From assembly GCF_910592395.1 (NCBI RefSeq), contig NC_088312.1, positions 23,381,292 to 23,445,291 of the forward strand: DNA of 64,000 nt, given 5' to 3'. Every line of letters begins with the position of its first letter. Positions within the stretch are counted from its first letter, which is position 1. The stretch comes from Lineus longissimus. Taxonomy: Eukaryota; Nemertea; Pilidiophora; Heteronemertea; Lineidae. Below are positions 39,303 through 51,300 of this stretch, piece after piece. The notes under the pieces are model-generated. The model did no database searches. It was not told the origin of the DNA and saw only the letters and a list, made by a program, of their open reading frames with translations. The position numbers and the translations under genes are program-made.

Positions 39303-42300
39303 ATGGCGAACAGTGATCAATATTTTGAAAATACGAACAATAAAATCGCTTCTCACAACGAACTAAAAGAAAGTCTTAGCCCACAAATATGTTATATACA
39401 TAGTCCAGATTATATCAAATTATGTAACACTCTTGAAAAAGTAGAAGGACGGGTGAGAAATTCGTGAATCGGTTTTTAATTTAAAGCACCCTAATTTCGC
39501 CAGTCCCCCTGATCTCACGTCATCTGTCAAATTCATAATTGGAATTATCATCTGTTTTCTTTTTCGTAAAAGTGTGTCGAAAACCGTTTGAATTGTCATC
39601 CTTTTTAATTATTTGCTGCAGCACATAGTATAGAGCTAGCTGTAGGCTGTAAGCCAGTATATTGTGTGTGGGAACGTCCGTCCACGACCACGTGTCATCA
39701 CCGCCACCCCACACCCGTCTCGTCCACTGCTTGCTGACACTGCCAAGGCAGGCGGGCACTGGTACTGCAGTGCACATTCTGTGTGACACAGAAGTCGGTA
39801 TCAGCTGGCACAGTTTTGGTACAATGCATGCTATAGTCTACTCTACTCTACTCTCCATGCTGACCACGTCCATGCCTGGCCATGCAGATCAGTCACTGTA
39901 AATAATGAGTTTTGTTTAATTGTTGGTTATCGCCTTGGCCTTCGGAGCAAGCTTGTTATGGTTTCCTATGCAGTTGTCTGCATAATGTTGTCAGTGATTA
40001 GGGCAGTCCCATCACAGTGATCAGCTTTAGACGAAATCACAATCACTTTACATGAAATACCAACCTGTTCCATTTTCAGGCGAGTCTTGTCCACCATTTG
40101 ATAAGTGCCTATGGTTTACTCGATGACATGAAGTGAGTACAATAGGCAACTGTAACTGGTTATTGCTCAGATTTAGCAGAGTCATTCATGGTATGCATGT
40201 CACAATCGAGTAACAGTTGTACAGAGGCATTCATGTTTACCGATTCTGGCTTAAACATTTGAATCTCATTGTTCTAAAGAATGCTTTCAATCATGCCAAC
40301 GTGAATTCTCCTCGAAACTAAAAAAACCTTCAGGACGATTGTAGAACAATCTCAATCTATTGTGTGCAGCCATTATTCTTATGATTCTTTCTCAATCGGT
40401 AGGCTTATTGTTCCTAAACCAGCGAGTGAGCAAGAGTTGAACAAATTCCACTCTGAGCAGTATATTGACTGCATCAAGGTGCTATCGCAGGAAGATGATT
40501 CAGAGAAACATGATAGAACTGCTGAAAAGTTTGGACTTTGTAAGTAGAATGAGATGATATGTTGGTAAATGTTTCACCCGTCCATTGGTGACAAAAACAA
40601 CTACTTTTCAAGCACTGTAATTGTGGCTGCCAAAAGTGACATAGGAGGTTGTCTTTATATATGCTCCTACCTTATAGCAGTGCTTGTTATCCCCTCAGCT
40701 CTTTGACATATTGTGTTTTCCACCCAGGTTATGACTGTCCTGCCTGGCCTGGTGTTTATGAGTACGCGTCCATGATTGCTGGTGCCACGCTTGCTGCTGC
40801 TGCCAAGTTGGTGAATGAGGAGTGTGACATAGCTATCAACTGGCATGGAGGATGGCATCATGCTAAAAGGTATGCTACCATGGCCTTGCTACCATGGCCC
40901 TGCTTCCACATTGCTACCATGGCCCTGCTTCCACACTGCTTCCACATTGCTACCATGGCCCTGCTTCCACATTGTCACCACCAAGTTCTGGCCGCACCCA
41001 GCCTCCAGTCACCAGATCAGAAATGAAATGATTGCATTGGAGGTTTATCAAATTACACAGGCAAATGTTTCGAGCTTCATCATAAATTCTATGCTGGAGG
41101 CCAGACGTCAAATTTATGTTGGAGCAACATAGATTATGATGTTTGAATTTTTTTTCTTCAAAAATTCCAAAAAAAGTAACTTTTAAAAAAGTTGGGTTTT
41201 TTCGGTATTTCTTGTTTTTTCATAAAAATTTCGAGAAAATATTTTCGTCTTTGTTTTCCAGAGATGAAGCAGCTGGCTTCTGTTATTTCAACGATATTGT
41301 CCTTGGAATTCTGAAGCTGAGAGAAAGATATGAACGCGTGTTTTACATCGACCTTGACCTTCACCATGGAGATGGTAAGTTTCTGTTGCCGAAAAAACAA
41401 ATCACCAAGATTCCAAATTTGATAAAACTGATAAATACTGCATGGACTAATACATATATTTTTCTACAGATTTATCTCGGGGTTGTTCAGGTATACTCAC
41501 CGTAACTCAGTCTGTAAACCAGTGACTATTAGTGGCATTGTATCCTAAAACACATTATTGCATTTTAGGTGTTGAAGATGCATTTTGTGCAACGCCAAAA
41601 GTGATGACGCTCTCTATGCACAAGTTTTCACCTGGATTTTTCCCTGGTAAGTTCTGCGCCTTGATATCAGTGGTTTGACTGGCCAGGTTTGTATCTGGAT
41701 CAACCAAAGTGTCGGAGTTTCAGGGAAGTTCACTTTTCTGGCTGTTCAGTTTAACGGTCCTTTGAACGAGACTCTTTTAAAACCTCCATACCCGAGTGTC
41801 TACCCTAGAGCTGGTGTATGTGGTGAACTAAAGCCCTGAACATTAAATCAGTTGGCAAATGAAGAAAAGAACGGTTGAAATTCATTGTGAGTCTGTTTTA
41901 GGTACTGGAGCATTAGAAGACATTGGTTATGGTAAGGGAAAGTTTTACACAGTGAACGTACCTCTGAGAGAAGGCATGCAGGACAAGTCATTTGTCAGGA
42001 TATTCAAGAGGTGAGGAGTGTTTGGTTTTCCTTAGGCAACAACAGAGAATGAGCCCTTAAACAACTTGGTTACATGTATGTAGCACTCTTCATAGTGGAC
42101 TGTTCTACTGCATCTCATTGAACATGGTCAGTTTATCCGCCAAGACTCAAATTCACCTGCTTCCTTTCATCAGGCTGGCTTCAAAGATTAAAGAACAATT
42201 CAACCCGAAGGCTGTGGTGTGTCAGTGTGGTGCTGATGGTCTCCATGGCGACCCTCATGAATCTTTCAACCTCAGTCACCTCTCACTCGGTGAATGTGTC

Positions 42301-43551
42301 AAGACCATTCTTGACTGGAACCTCCCTACTTTATTGCTTGGAGGTGGTAAGTTACCTATGGTCTTCTAGTGCTATGAGGAAGCTATTTCACTTGGCCGAG
42401 TTAAGACTGAATGCAATTATAAACTTCGGCTTTCCTCTGTTATACACATTTGGAAGTTACCAGGGTTGTGTTGGAATCAATCCTTTCTTTGACATCTCAT
42501 GTGGTTAAGTTTTTACAGTCATGTAGACTAGTGACTTGAATCATTGAGGAGTCGATCCTTGATCAGTTGACCTGACATACCAAAGTTCGGTCCAGTTCTG
42601 ACTCTTGACCTGGCTACCAGCTTGCCAGGTGTGTTTTCAACTGATCCCATTTTCGCCAATATCTTTATTTTGTTAACTGAAATAATCTTGTTCTTTCCAG
42701 GTGGGTATAATCTTCCGAACACAGCCAAGTGCTGGACGTACCTAACAGGGATTGTGCAGAAGAAGACGTTAGACACCGACATCCCTGAGCATGTTGTAAG
42801 TCACTTGTTGATTTCAGGAAGAAAACTCTGTTCAAATTTTAGATATCTGTCAGGTCCAGGGGTGAACTTGTTTATGTGGAGATCTCTGGAAATGCTAGTC
42901 TCTGTCAATCTACATTTGGTGAAGTTAGTTTTAAAACTTTGGGATGCACAGATGTGGTTTGTGGGGAGAGACCTGGCTTAATGAGAAACTGAGGAGAAAC
43001 ATTCAGTGCAAACAGCATGAAAAGTCAATAAGTAGTCCCGTCACTGGACCATGGCTTCTGGCAAATCAATGTCCTTGTTGGAGAAAATTGGTATCTCCCA
43101 CAATCACACTGACCTCCATTGACTATAGAAAGGTTTAAAGCTTCTGAGCATTTGTTTTCAGTACTTCACAAAGTATGGTCCTGATTATGAGCTTGCTGTC
43201 AGCACAGGTTACAGACAGGACGAAAACACCGAGGAATACATTGAAGAGATGCTGGCTGAAATACTTGGTATGGCACAAGTGCAGTCTATGAGAAGCAGTA
43301 TTAATCTGGCCTATCACCAGTACATCTTTACAAGCACCAGGCTTAAGGATAGTAATTCTTTGCACTTAGAATCTAAACTGGCATCTACATGTATATGCAG
43401 TTCATATCGGCTTTATCACCACCCAGTAATCTGTCTGTGACTACATTTAGTCCTAAAGGGGAGTTTGCTAGAAAGGTTTACTTATTCTGCCTTCTGTTAC
43501 AATATCATTATCATATACATTTCAGACAACCTGGATGAAGTCATGATCTAA
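39303..43551 (+). CDS. HDAC8: HDAC8 orthologue, class I zinc histone/lysine deacetylase
   Basis: A zinc-dependent lysine deacetylase (in vertebrates, of SMC3 among others). Eleven exons: 39303-39452, 40080-40132, 40403-40539, 40728-40869, 41262-41374, 41569-41646, 41902-42010, 42174-42346, 42701-42795, 43162-43267 and 43526-43551; 393 residues (human 377). The active-site residues are all present: H157/H158 ([10 protein letters not shown]), zinc ligands D193, H195 (DLDLHHGDG) and D282 (GADGLHGDP), and catalytic Y321 (GGGGYNLP). Each lies exactly 15 residues after its human equivalent (H142/143, D178, H180, D267, Y306), so there is no gap across the core. No C-terminal extension is seen, as expected for HDAC8. 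FAAP100 starts on the other strand just upstream. Confidence 0.97.
40872..40975. repeat. About 25-bp minisatellite at the start of HDAC8 intron 4
   Basis: About four imperfect units of ctaccatggccctgcttcca type begin within a few bases of the splice donor of exon 4. Confidence 0.8.
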
Positions 43552-44730
43552 ACCCCTTGGTCAAGACAGCATCAAAGTTTGGCTGTGATGGAGGAAGCAA
43601 TCTATCGATGGATATACTTGACTGTATTTCTCCTGCACGATACATTTAACAAACGCTGTGAACATGTCATCTCACCCTTGGCGATTGGAGTCACAAATCA
43701 AAACAAAGAGTGTTGCTGCTTTGTTTGGTCACAGATGTACCATAAAAGTTCACGTTGATTTATTTCCTTGCATGAATGGAGAACTTCTTGCATATTATGC
43801 AAATGCATGAAATTAATGTTGTTTTTGAAAAAAATTTGTTGGTGTTGGAAAAGTTTTGTAAATTTGTAAATACCGTTGTCATGCATTGCTAAAATGATTC
43901 TGTGCTAAGGGAATGTCATAACAATTGTTAATATTGGACACCACTCTACAGCTCCTCTCATTATGTTTTCATGAACACTTATGTGCTACGTTTTCATGAT
44001 TGTATTCGTGTTTCAAATACATTTTTGTATTTCTTGAAATAGAGTTCACTTCCTTTTTTGTTGCTGAAAAACCTCTCCCAGAGATCGTGTTATACATGTG
44101 TCTAGAACAGTGGCTCTCATCCATTGCTAAGGATTGTTTGTCCTGCATTCTTTTGCACTCCGTCCTACATATACAGGCTGAAGAGTGAGGAGTGTGCTTA
44201 GCAACGTCAGTAACTTTAAGTGGTAGTGTGGAAGGTAACGGATGTCTACAGACTGTAAAACATGTCTCATGTCCTTGCTACGTATGAGGACTGCTAGTGT
44301 TTCCAAGCACTGATGGCATGTCACAACCTGGTCCTCATCAAGACAGCCTTTGAACATGTCCTTTTCTTCAGACTGAATATTATTCAATGTCAGGAGAAGA
44401 CAACATTGCAATTTGAGAGCTTTATGTGAAATAGGAAGCAGTTTGACCCTATTGGTGGATTGTTGCAAGGCAGAACATCTGTTAGTTTAAGACAACTCCA
44501 TGAGAAATAGCCTTCAGAAATCTGATCGGATGTCATGTCCCTGCCTTTTTAAACCGGAGACAATCACGATAGGGATATGGACAGACAACTGAAGACAATG
44601 TGCCATATATATACATGTCTTCGATACAATATAATCCTACAGGACAGTGGTCAGATGGTGAAATGGGGAAGACATGATCTTGTTTATAAGTTTTTAGGTC
44701 AGATAACTACAGAACAAATACGAGGCACGA
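43552..44730 (+). other. HDAC8 3' UTR, with an antisense open frame
   Basis: The likely HDAC8 3' UTR up to the AATAAA at 44731. An open stretch on the opposite strand is described separately. Confidence 0.45.
44130..44482 (-). other. Unassigned open frame antisense to HDAC8 3' UTR
   Basis: A minus-strand frame of about 110 codons after a possible acceptor (ctaacag), rich in Leu and Cys, with helical-looking segments such as CHQCLETLAVLIRS. It ends in a stop. It could be a terminal exon, an exon remnant or chance. I do not recognise a family and find no partner exon nearby in phase. Confidence 0.25.
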
Positions 44731-44751
44731 AATAAACAATAAGAATTTATT
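44731..44751. terminator. Opposed poly(A) signals of HDAC8 and the FLASH-like gene
   Basis: AATAAA on plus at 44731-44736 faces AATAAA on minus at 44746-44751, only 9 bases apart. The 3' ends of the two convergent genes should overlap. Confidence 0.6.
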
Positions 44752-44894
44752 CTTACAAAATAGTAACAAACTTTCATTCCAATACAAAAACAACTATTTA
44801 CAAGGTATATTCTACATTCTGCAGACAAAACACTCGCCGTCTTTTTACATCTAAAGGAATAGACCGGAGAGACAAGATGGTTCAGACTGCCTTG

Positions 44895-44910
44895 CCCCCC
44901 CCCCCCCCCC
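44895..44910. repeat. 16-base poly(C) tract
   Basis: An uninterrupted run of 16 C (G on the transcribed strand of the FLASH-like 3' UTR). Confidence 0.95.
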
Positions 44911-45365
44911 AGTCACTCACACCATACACAGATGCAGTCTCTTTTTGACTACTATGCCAATATCCACGTTACACTTTGCTGTATTGGCTGTTTTCAGGAG
45001 CAGATCACAGGGTTTTACGTCTACATCTATTTCCAAAAGTCATTTGCCTGGTTTTGGCAGTACGTTTCCATTGAGGAAATATTAAGGGTAAAAGCACCAA
45101 AATAAAAGAAACTGCATATTTCCCACATATCCTCATGGCATGCTCATTCATTAACAAATATGAAAATTGAACTTGAATTTGAAAATGTTCAATTCTGTAA
45201 ATACATGTTCATATATGGCCATGGTGTCGGCTGATATACAACTACTATAAATGCCAAGTTTCAGAAAATTTGCATGCATAATACCGGCATGATGGCAATG
45301 TCTCTCTTAACCTGAGCGGCAAGAAATACAATGAACATGAGTTACTTCTGCCTTTCAACTCCTAG

Positions 45366-48300
45366 TCAGCAAGACGTATCACCGGACCCAGCAACCTTTT
45401 CGAGACTTTTATTTTGAGGTTTGGTCTTGTGACCTTGAACCTGAGACGAGGATGACCTCGTTAAACTTTCCTTTGGTTTTGATTTTAGAACAGCTTTCCC
45501 AGAACTTGGACTTTTTTTCAGTTTCACAGTTTTTTTAACGACATCTGAATTGGCACTTTTAGGTGTAGAGGCTTTGGCAGAATTAGAACCCTTTGGTTTC
45601 ACAGAGTCAACAAGTATTTGACCAGAGCTCGATGAGCTCTCATTAGGTTTCCCTGAATTCAGGCTTTGTTTTTCCAAGCTCTGGTTTTCTTTCAATTCAG
45701 CAGATTTCACAATTTTTTCCAAACTCGAGCTTTTTCTCGGCTTCGAAGATTTCCCTCGGACATTCTCAGAACTAGGACTTACCACTGTGCAAGATCCCAC
45801 AACATTTTCAGAACTGGAGCTCCCCTTCAGGTCATATGATTCCACAGCTATCTTTACTTTCAACGAAGATGTACTGACATTCTCTGAACTCTTACTTCCT
45901 CTCAGTTTGATCGAGTTTTTACTCTTTTCAGAACTTGGACTTTGCTTGACTCTTGGAGATTTTACCAGCGTTCCTGAACCAGATTTCTTGACTTTTTGTG
46001 TCCCCACCTTAACTTTTTCAGTTTCTTTAGGGGAGACCATAACTGTCATAGAGCTCCCAGCATGTTCAGTCACTTCACATGAATCTGCAGAATGTGAAGC
46101 CATCACCTCGGAATCCTTTAAACTCCCAGATCTCACACCCTTGGAGGAAACGAGTTTCTCCGACATGGACATTTCCCCAGGACTCTCTTGTATAGATTTG
46201 ACTTGGACTTTCTGAGGACGAGATATTTTCTTCAGTTTTGTTTTGTCCACTTTGTTCCTTTCATTTTCAACATCTTCCATCTTTTCACCTCCACTCTTGT
46301 TCTTCAGATTCCAACAACTAGAACTTGTCTTCACTTTTACACTTTTCTTCCTTGTCACCGGTAGATTAGATTTCAAAGTGTCCTTGCTAGGTGCCATTTC
46401 CCCAGTTAATCCCTTACCATCAGCACTCAGTCCATCAGTAGCCATCAAAGTCTGATGTGACTGTTGTCTGACTTGATCAGTCTTTGTCACAGAATCTGAA
46501 TTCGTCCTCTCCATTGATTTCACCTTCTTGTGTACAACTGACGTCTCTGAACGGGATTTCCTAACAATGCTCGTGCTAGAAACTTTACTCAGAGATTTTT
46601 TTACCTTGGAAATGTTGTTATCAATCATTTTCATTTGATTCTTGTCTGCTTTCTGTTGACCCTTCTCACGAGAGTCAGCAACATTGTTTAGAACCAGGTG
46701 CTTATCATTTCTAACTGCTATTTGATTAGCAGAATGACATGTTTCGCAACTCTGAACAGACTCAACTTTTGTGCAATTCTCTTCATTCTGAGTCCTCAAA
46801 TTGTCCACAACCTCGTCCACAAGATCAAGCGTAACCTCACAATCCATGTCATCAATTGGTTCAACACTTTCAGCCCTGTTCGTACTCTTCCCGTCGCCAC
46901 CATATTTCACAATCTCTTTCCCATGACGGCTAATGCCTGTGTTTGCTTTCATTGCACTATCTTTGGCACTACTTCCTGTCAACTTTGAGCTTGATGGCTC
47001 TCGTTGGTTTGGTCTTTCCTTATCAAGATCCTCCTTGTGTGTAGCTGAGCCAGACTTAGACGCTCCCCTGCCATGTTCAGTCCGCCTTGAACTAGACCTG
47101 TCTGATGACGTCACATGACCAGCACACGATGACGTCACGTGACCAGCACACGATTTCAATTTATCTCTACTAGGAGAGGTTCTTTTCTTATGATGTCGTC
47201 GAGCAGGAGATCTTGATCTTGAGCAAGAATGACCAGAAGTGAATGACCTGTGTCTGTCAGTTGACCGCTGCCTTACTCGAGAATCTTGCCTTTTCCCGAA
47301 GGTTTTTGACATGTGATGGGGTCGTGCAGGAGATCGTGATCTCGAGCAAGAATTGGAAGAATGCCTATCAGTAGACCGCCGCCTTGTACGAGATCTGTCT
47401 GGAGATGGAGATTTACGTTGACCAGAACGAGAAATTCTGTGAGATCGGTGATTAGGAGATGGTGATCTCGAGCAAGAACATGACCTTCGTCTATCATGCG
47501 ATCGGCGCCTTGATGTACCAGGAGAGGGACTGTGGTAATGAGACCTTGATGGATGTTTAGTCTCCTTTTTGCTTGGAGGTCTACCAGCAACACGTGAACT
47601 GCTGGACTTTACTCTATCAATGTGAGATGATCTTCTCTCACGTATACCAGCTTCTTTTTTCTTTGAAATACTAGAGGTCTTTTCGCGTCTTTCATGTGAA
47701 TGTCTGTGCTTGGGATGATCGTGAGATGATGATCTACCACTATGAGGCGACCTAAGCTTCGGGGTCCTTGATCTCTGGCCCCGAGGAGACTGAAGCCTAT
47801 CTCGAGACCTCCCTCTTGTGTGAGAAGGTTTTCTTCTTTCACTCACCGGAGACATGAGCCGTGGAGATCGATGTTGAACCCTTTGCGGAGACTGTTGCCG
47901 GCCATGGCGTGACGATCTGACATGTTCACTTGATCTCCCTCTATCACTGCGAGGGGACCTATGTCCAGCTGAATGTGTTAGATCATGTCGACTAATAGCA
48001 GCCCTGGGTCTTTCCCCTGACCTACTCTTCCCCTCACGTCTTGTCCTCTTTGGTGGGGTCAATCTTTCATGCTCTGGTGACCTAGCACGCTTCTTCGTTC
48101 CACTTGACAACAGCCCAAGTCTCTCATGAACAGGTCGCCTGGGTTGATCTCCTCTCATGTTGCCAGCAACCTTTGCTTGGGATCTCTCAACTCCTCTATC
48201 AAGTGCTGTATCTCTATCAGCATCTTTGGTAATCACTGCAGCCTCATCTTCACTGTCACTAGACAACTCTCCCTCCTCAATATCCTCATCCCCATCTTCC

Positions 48301-51300
48301 CGACCTTCCATTTCAGTTTCCACAGCTTTTTCCTGGGCCCTCAACGTCCCTCCTGCTCTATGGGCCAGTTCTTCCAACCTCTCCATCTCCCTTGACTCCT
48401 GTGATTCTTGGTCTAAGGACTGCATCTCTTTCACCAAAGCTTTCTCCTCCAACTCCAATGCTTCTATCTCCAACTGACTAAGATTCACTTGCTCACATTC
48501 TGCCTGCAGTGGCAGAGACATTTCCTCCCCATTCCAAGAAGAACATTCATGCAACCTCTTTCCCCTTGCATTGTCTAAGTTTCCAAGCTCGGCATGAGGT
48601 ACCTGCATCCTCTTGTCCGACTCATCAGACTCCTGCATCTCCTGGTCACATTCCGACCGTTTCATCACTTTTTCTGTAGGACACAACTCCTCCTCACTAT
48701 CAGTATTCAAATTAGACTCCAGCTGTTCAGCATCAGAATCTTCAGTACCTGATTCATCAGCACTTTGCTCAGAGACTTGGAATTCCTCATCAGTCGAGCC
48801 AGATTCCTGTTCCTCATCTCCAGAACGCCAACTCTCAACTCCAGATTCTGCAGTCTCAGACTCCACCTCTTCAAGACAAGCATTCTCCTCATCAGACTCC
48901 TCTCCACCACCAGATTCTCCCTCCAACCCCGACTGACTTGCAACCTCCAACTCTTCCTGCCCCTCAGCCTCACTACCGGATTCTTTGCCAATTTCCTCCT
49001 CCTCCACACTCACATCAGACTCTCCCTCCTCCTCTTCAACATCACTCCTCTCCTCCATCTCAGACACCCGATCTGCAGCATTCTCATCAACTTGTTCACC
49101 CTCAGAATCTGAACCAGACTGACCATCATCCCCTGCTTCAGAATCTGACCTCTCCTCCTCAGAATCCCGGCCACCCTCATCACTAATCTCAAACCTCGCA
49201 CTACGCCGTCTCACCCCTTGTTCCGGGGAGATTGGAGATGTTCCACTTCGGGCATCAGACTCTGCCTCATTGTCAGAAGAAACAACATCATCATGATCCT
49301 TGTTTACAGATGCATATCCATTTCTTATATTTGAAGCAGTTTGAGATGAACTGCCCGCAATATTGCACTCAGTTTTGTCTGAATGACTTTGAGATGTATC
49401 CATTGTGTTAGATGCAACAGTATCAAATGTGTTACTATATGAAGCTAGGTTATCCATGGTACTACTGCCAGCGGTATATGCTGTGTTAACACCAATGGAA
49501 TCCACTGTGTTAACACCAATGGGAGCCATAGCGTTAACACCAATACTGCTTATAGTATCAAATGTGTTACATGTATTACCAATGGTGTCAGATGTGTTAC
49601 TGTCACTCTGGCCACTCTCAATGGATGCTACTGGAGGAATGCTGCCACAAGTATGAACATGGGCACCGTCACACTCTGTCATACTACTAACTAGTTTGTC
49701 CGATTCATTGTCTAAAGCATCCATAGATTTAACAGCAGAGTCTGTCAACCCAGTAGATGTTTTCACCTGCTCCTTCTTTGAGAACCTCAGTGCCTGACTG
49801 ATGCTTCCATAGCCAGTCTTCTTACTCTTCAATGGAGAGTTGGTCCCCGGCAGCTCCATGGCATTCTCACAGTTAGAGAGGATAGGTGTCTTAACAACAT
49901 CAGCCACGTCCACCAGATGGATCTCATCTTGCTCACCAAACAATTCATCAAGAGTACTGGTCGTCTCATTCACTGGCGTCACCTTTTGTTTTGAACAGTA
50001 ATCCTTGAACAAATTTTTCCTGGGGCTAACTTTTTCCTGCTCCTTTTCCTCACTGCTGATGTTCTTCCCAGGTTTCCTCTCACTCTCACCTTGTTTGTCT
50101 CTTTGCTTCAAATTTTCTTCAAAATTGCTGCTCAGCTGAACAGACAGTTTCGAGGATTTCAGAGGATCACCGGAACTGGATTTTCTCTCGGGTATTTCAG
50201 TGATTAATTCACCTGTTTTCGAAGAAGACCTCTTCTTCAAACCTTTTTCAATTCGAACAGACGTCTCATCACCAGGTTTTTCCTTGAGGAAAGCTTTGGT
50301 AACTACCTTCACCTTTTCAGATTCAGCCGCAGAAGATCTTGAATTTTTCTCCACTTTCTCAGATGCAAGTTTTGTACAGTCAACTCTCTTCCCTCCATTG
50401 TCACGATCAGATGGAACTGAAATGGTTGTTGGATGAGTTTCATTAATGTGGCTCAATTGCTCCTTTGGTTCAACAGACTTACCACTAGCTTGACCTGACC
50501 TGACAGTTTCATCAACAATGTTTTGTTTTGCAAGTGTCTCATTCTTGTTCGACCTTTTATCTGTGGCAGAATCATTTGAGTCAGGCAGAGTTTTTTGTTC
50601 CATTTTGACCTGATCTTGAGCGCCAGATTTCTTTACAACCAAACCTACATCCGCCCTTTTTTCTGCCTTCCTACCTATCTTTTCTGCTACATCTGCCTCC
50701 CCAGCATCACCTTTGGACCTCGGTGACTTTTTCTCATCGTCAGTTTTCAGCACATCACCAGACCTCTCATAGTTTCTATCACGTGAGCGCGATCTTTCAG
50801 ACCCAGATTTGTCCATCTTTTTGGGACTTCTCGAATACCTAGACTTACTTTCACTATGCACTGGCGAGTCTTTGACCTGAGAGCTTGGTATATGCCTCGA
50901 CTTTCCCAGCTGTTTAGGTTTAGAATGTCTCCTTTCAGGCGACTGGCCCCTCCCTCTGCGCGGACCTCTACGTTCAGGAGACACAGATTTCTGGTTGTGT
51001 CGATGCCTGCTATGTGACTTATGATCAGCGTCTCTGCGCCTTGAACTCCTGGCCTTCCCTGAATGATGCCTTCTACGATCCCGATCTCTTTCACATTCCC
51101 AACAGTCAGGATAATCACACTCCTCATCAGAATAGTCTCTGCGTCGTTCACGGGTTGAGTGAGACTTTCTGCGATCCTCCTCCTTCCTGTGTTGATCTCC
51201 TGATCTCAGCTTTCTGGACGAAGATCGATGTTCATACTCACTACGGCTTCGCTTTGAATCCCGGCTCTTACTACTGTCTTTAGACCTTGACCTTTTGTCT

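Noticed and set aside
39166-39366. A plus-strand frame over the first exons of FAAP100 and HDAC8
   Set aside because: It is a shadow; the HDAC8 frame at 39303 is supported by homology and phase.
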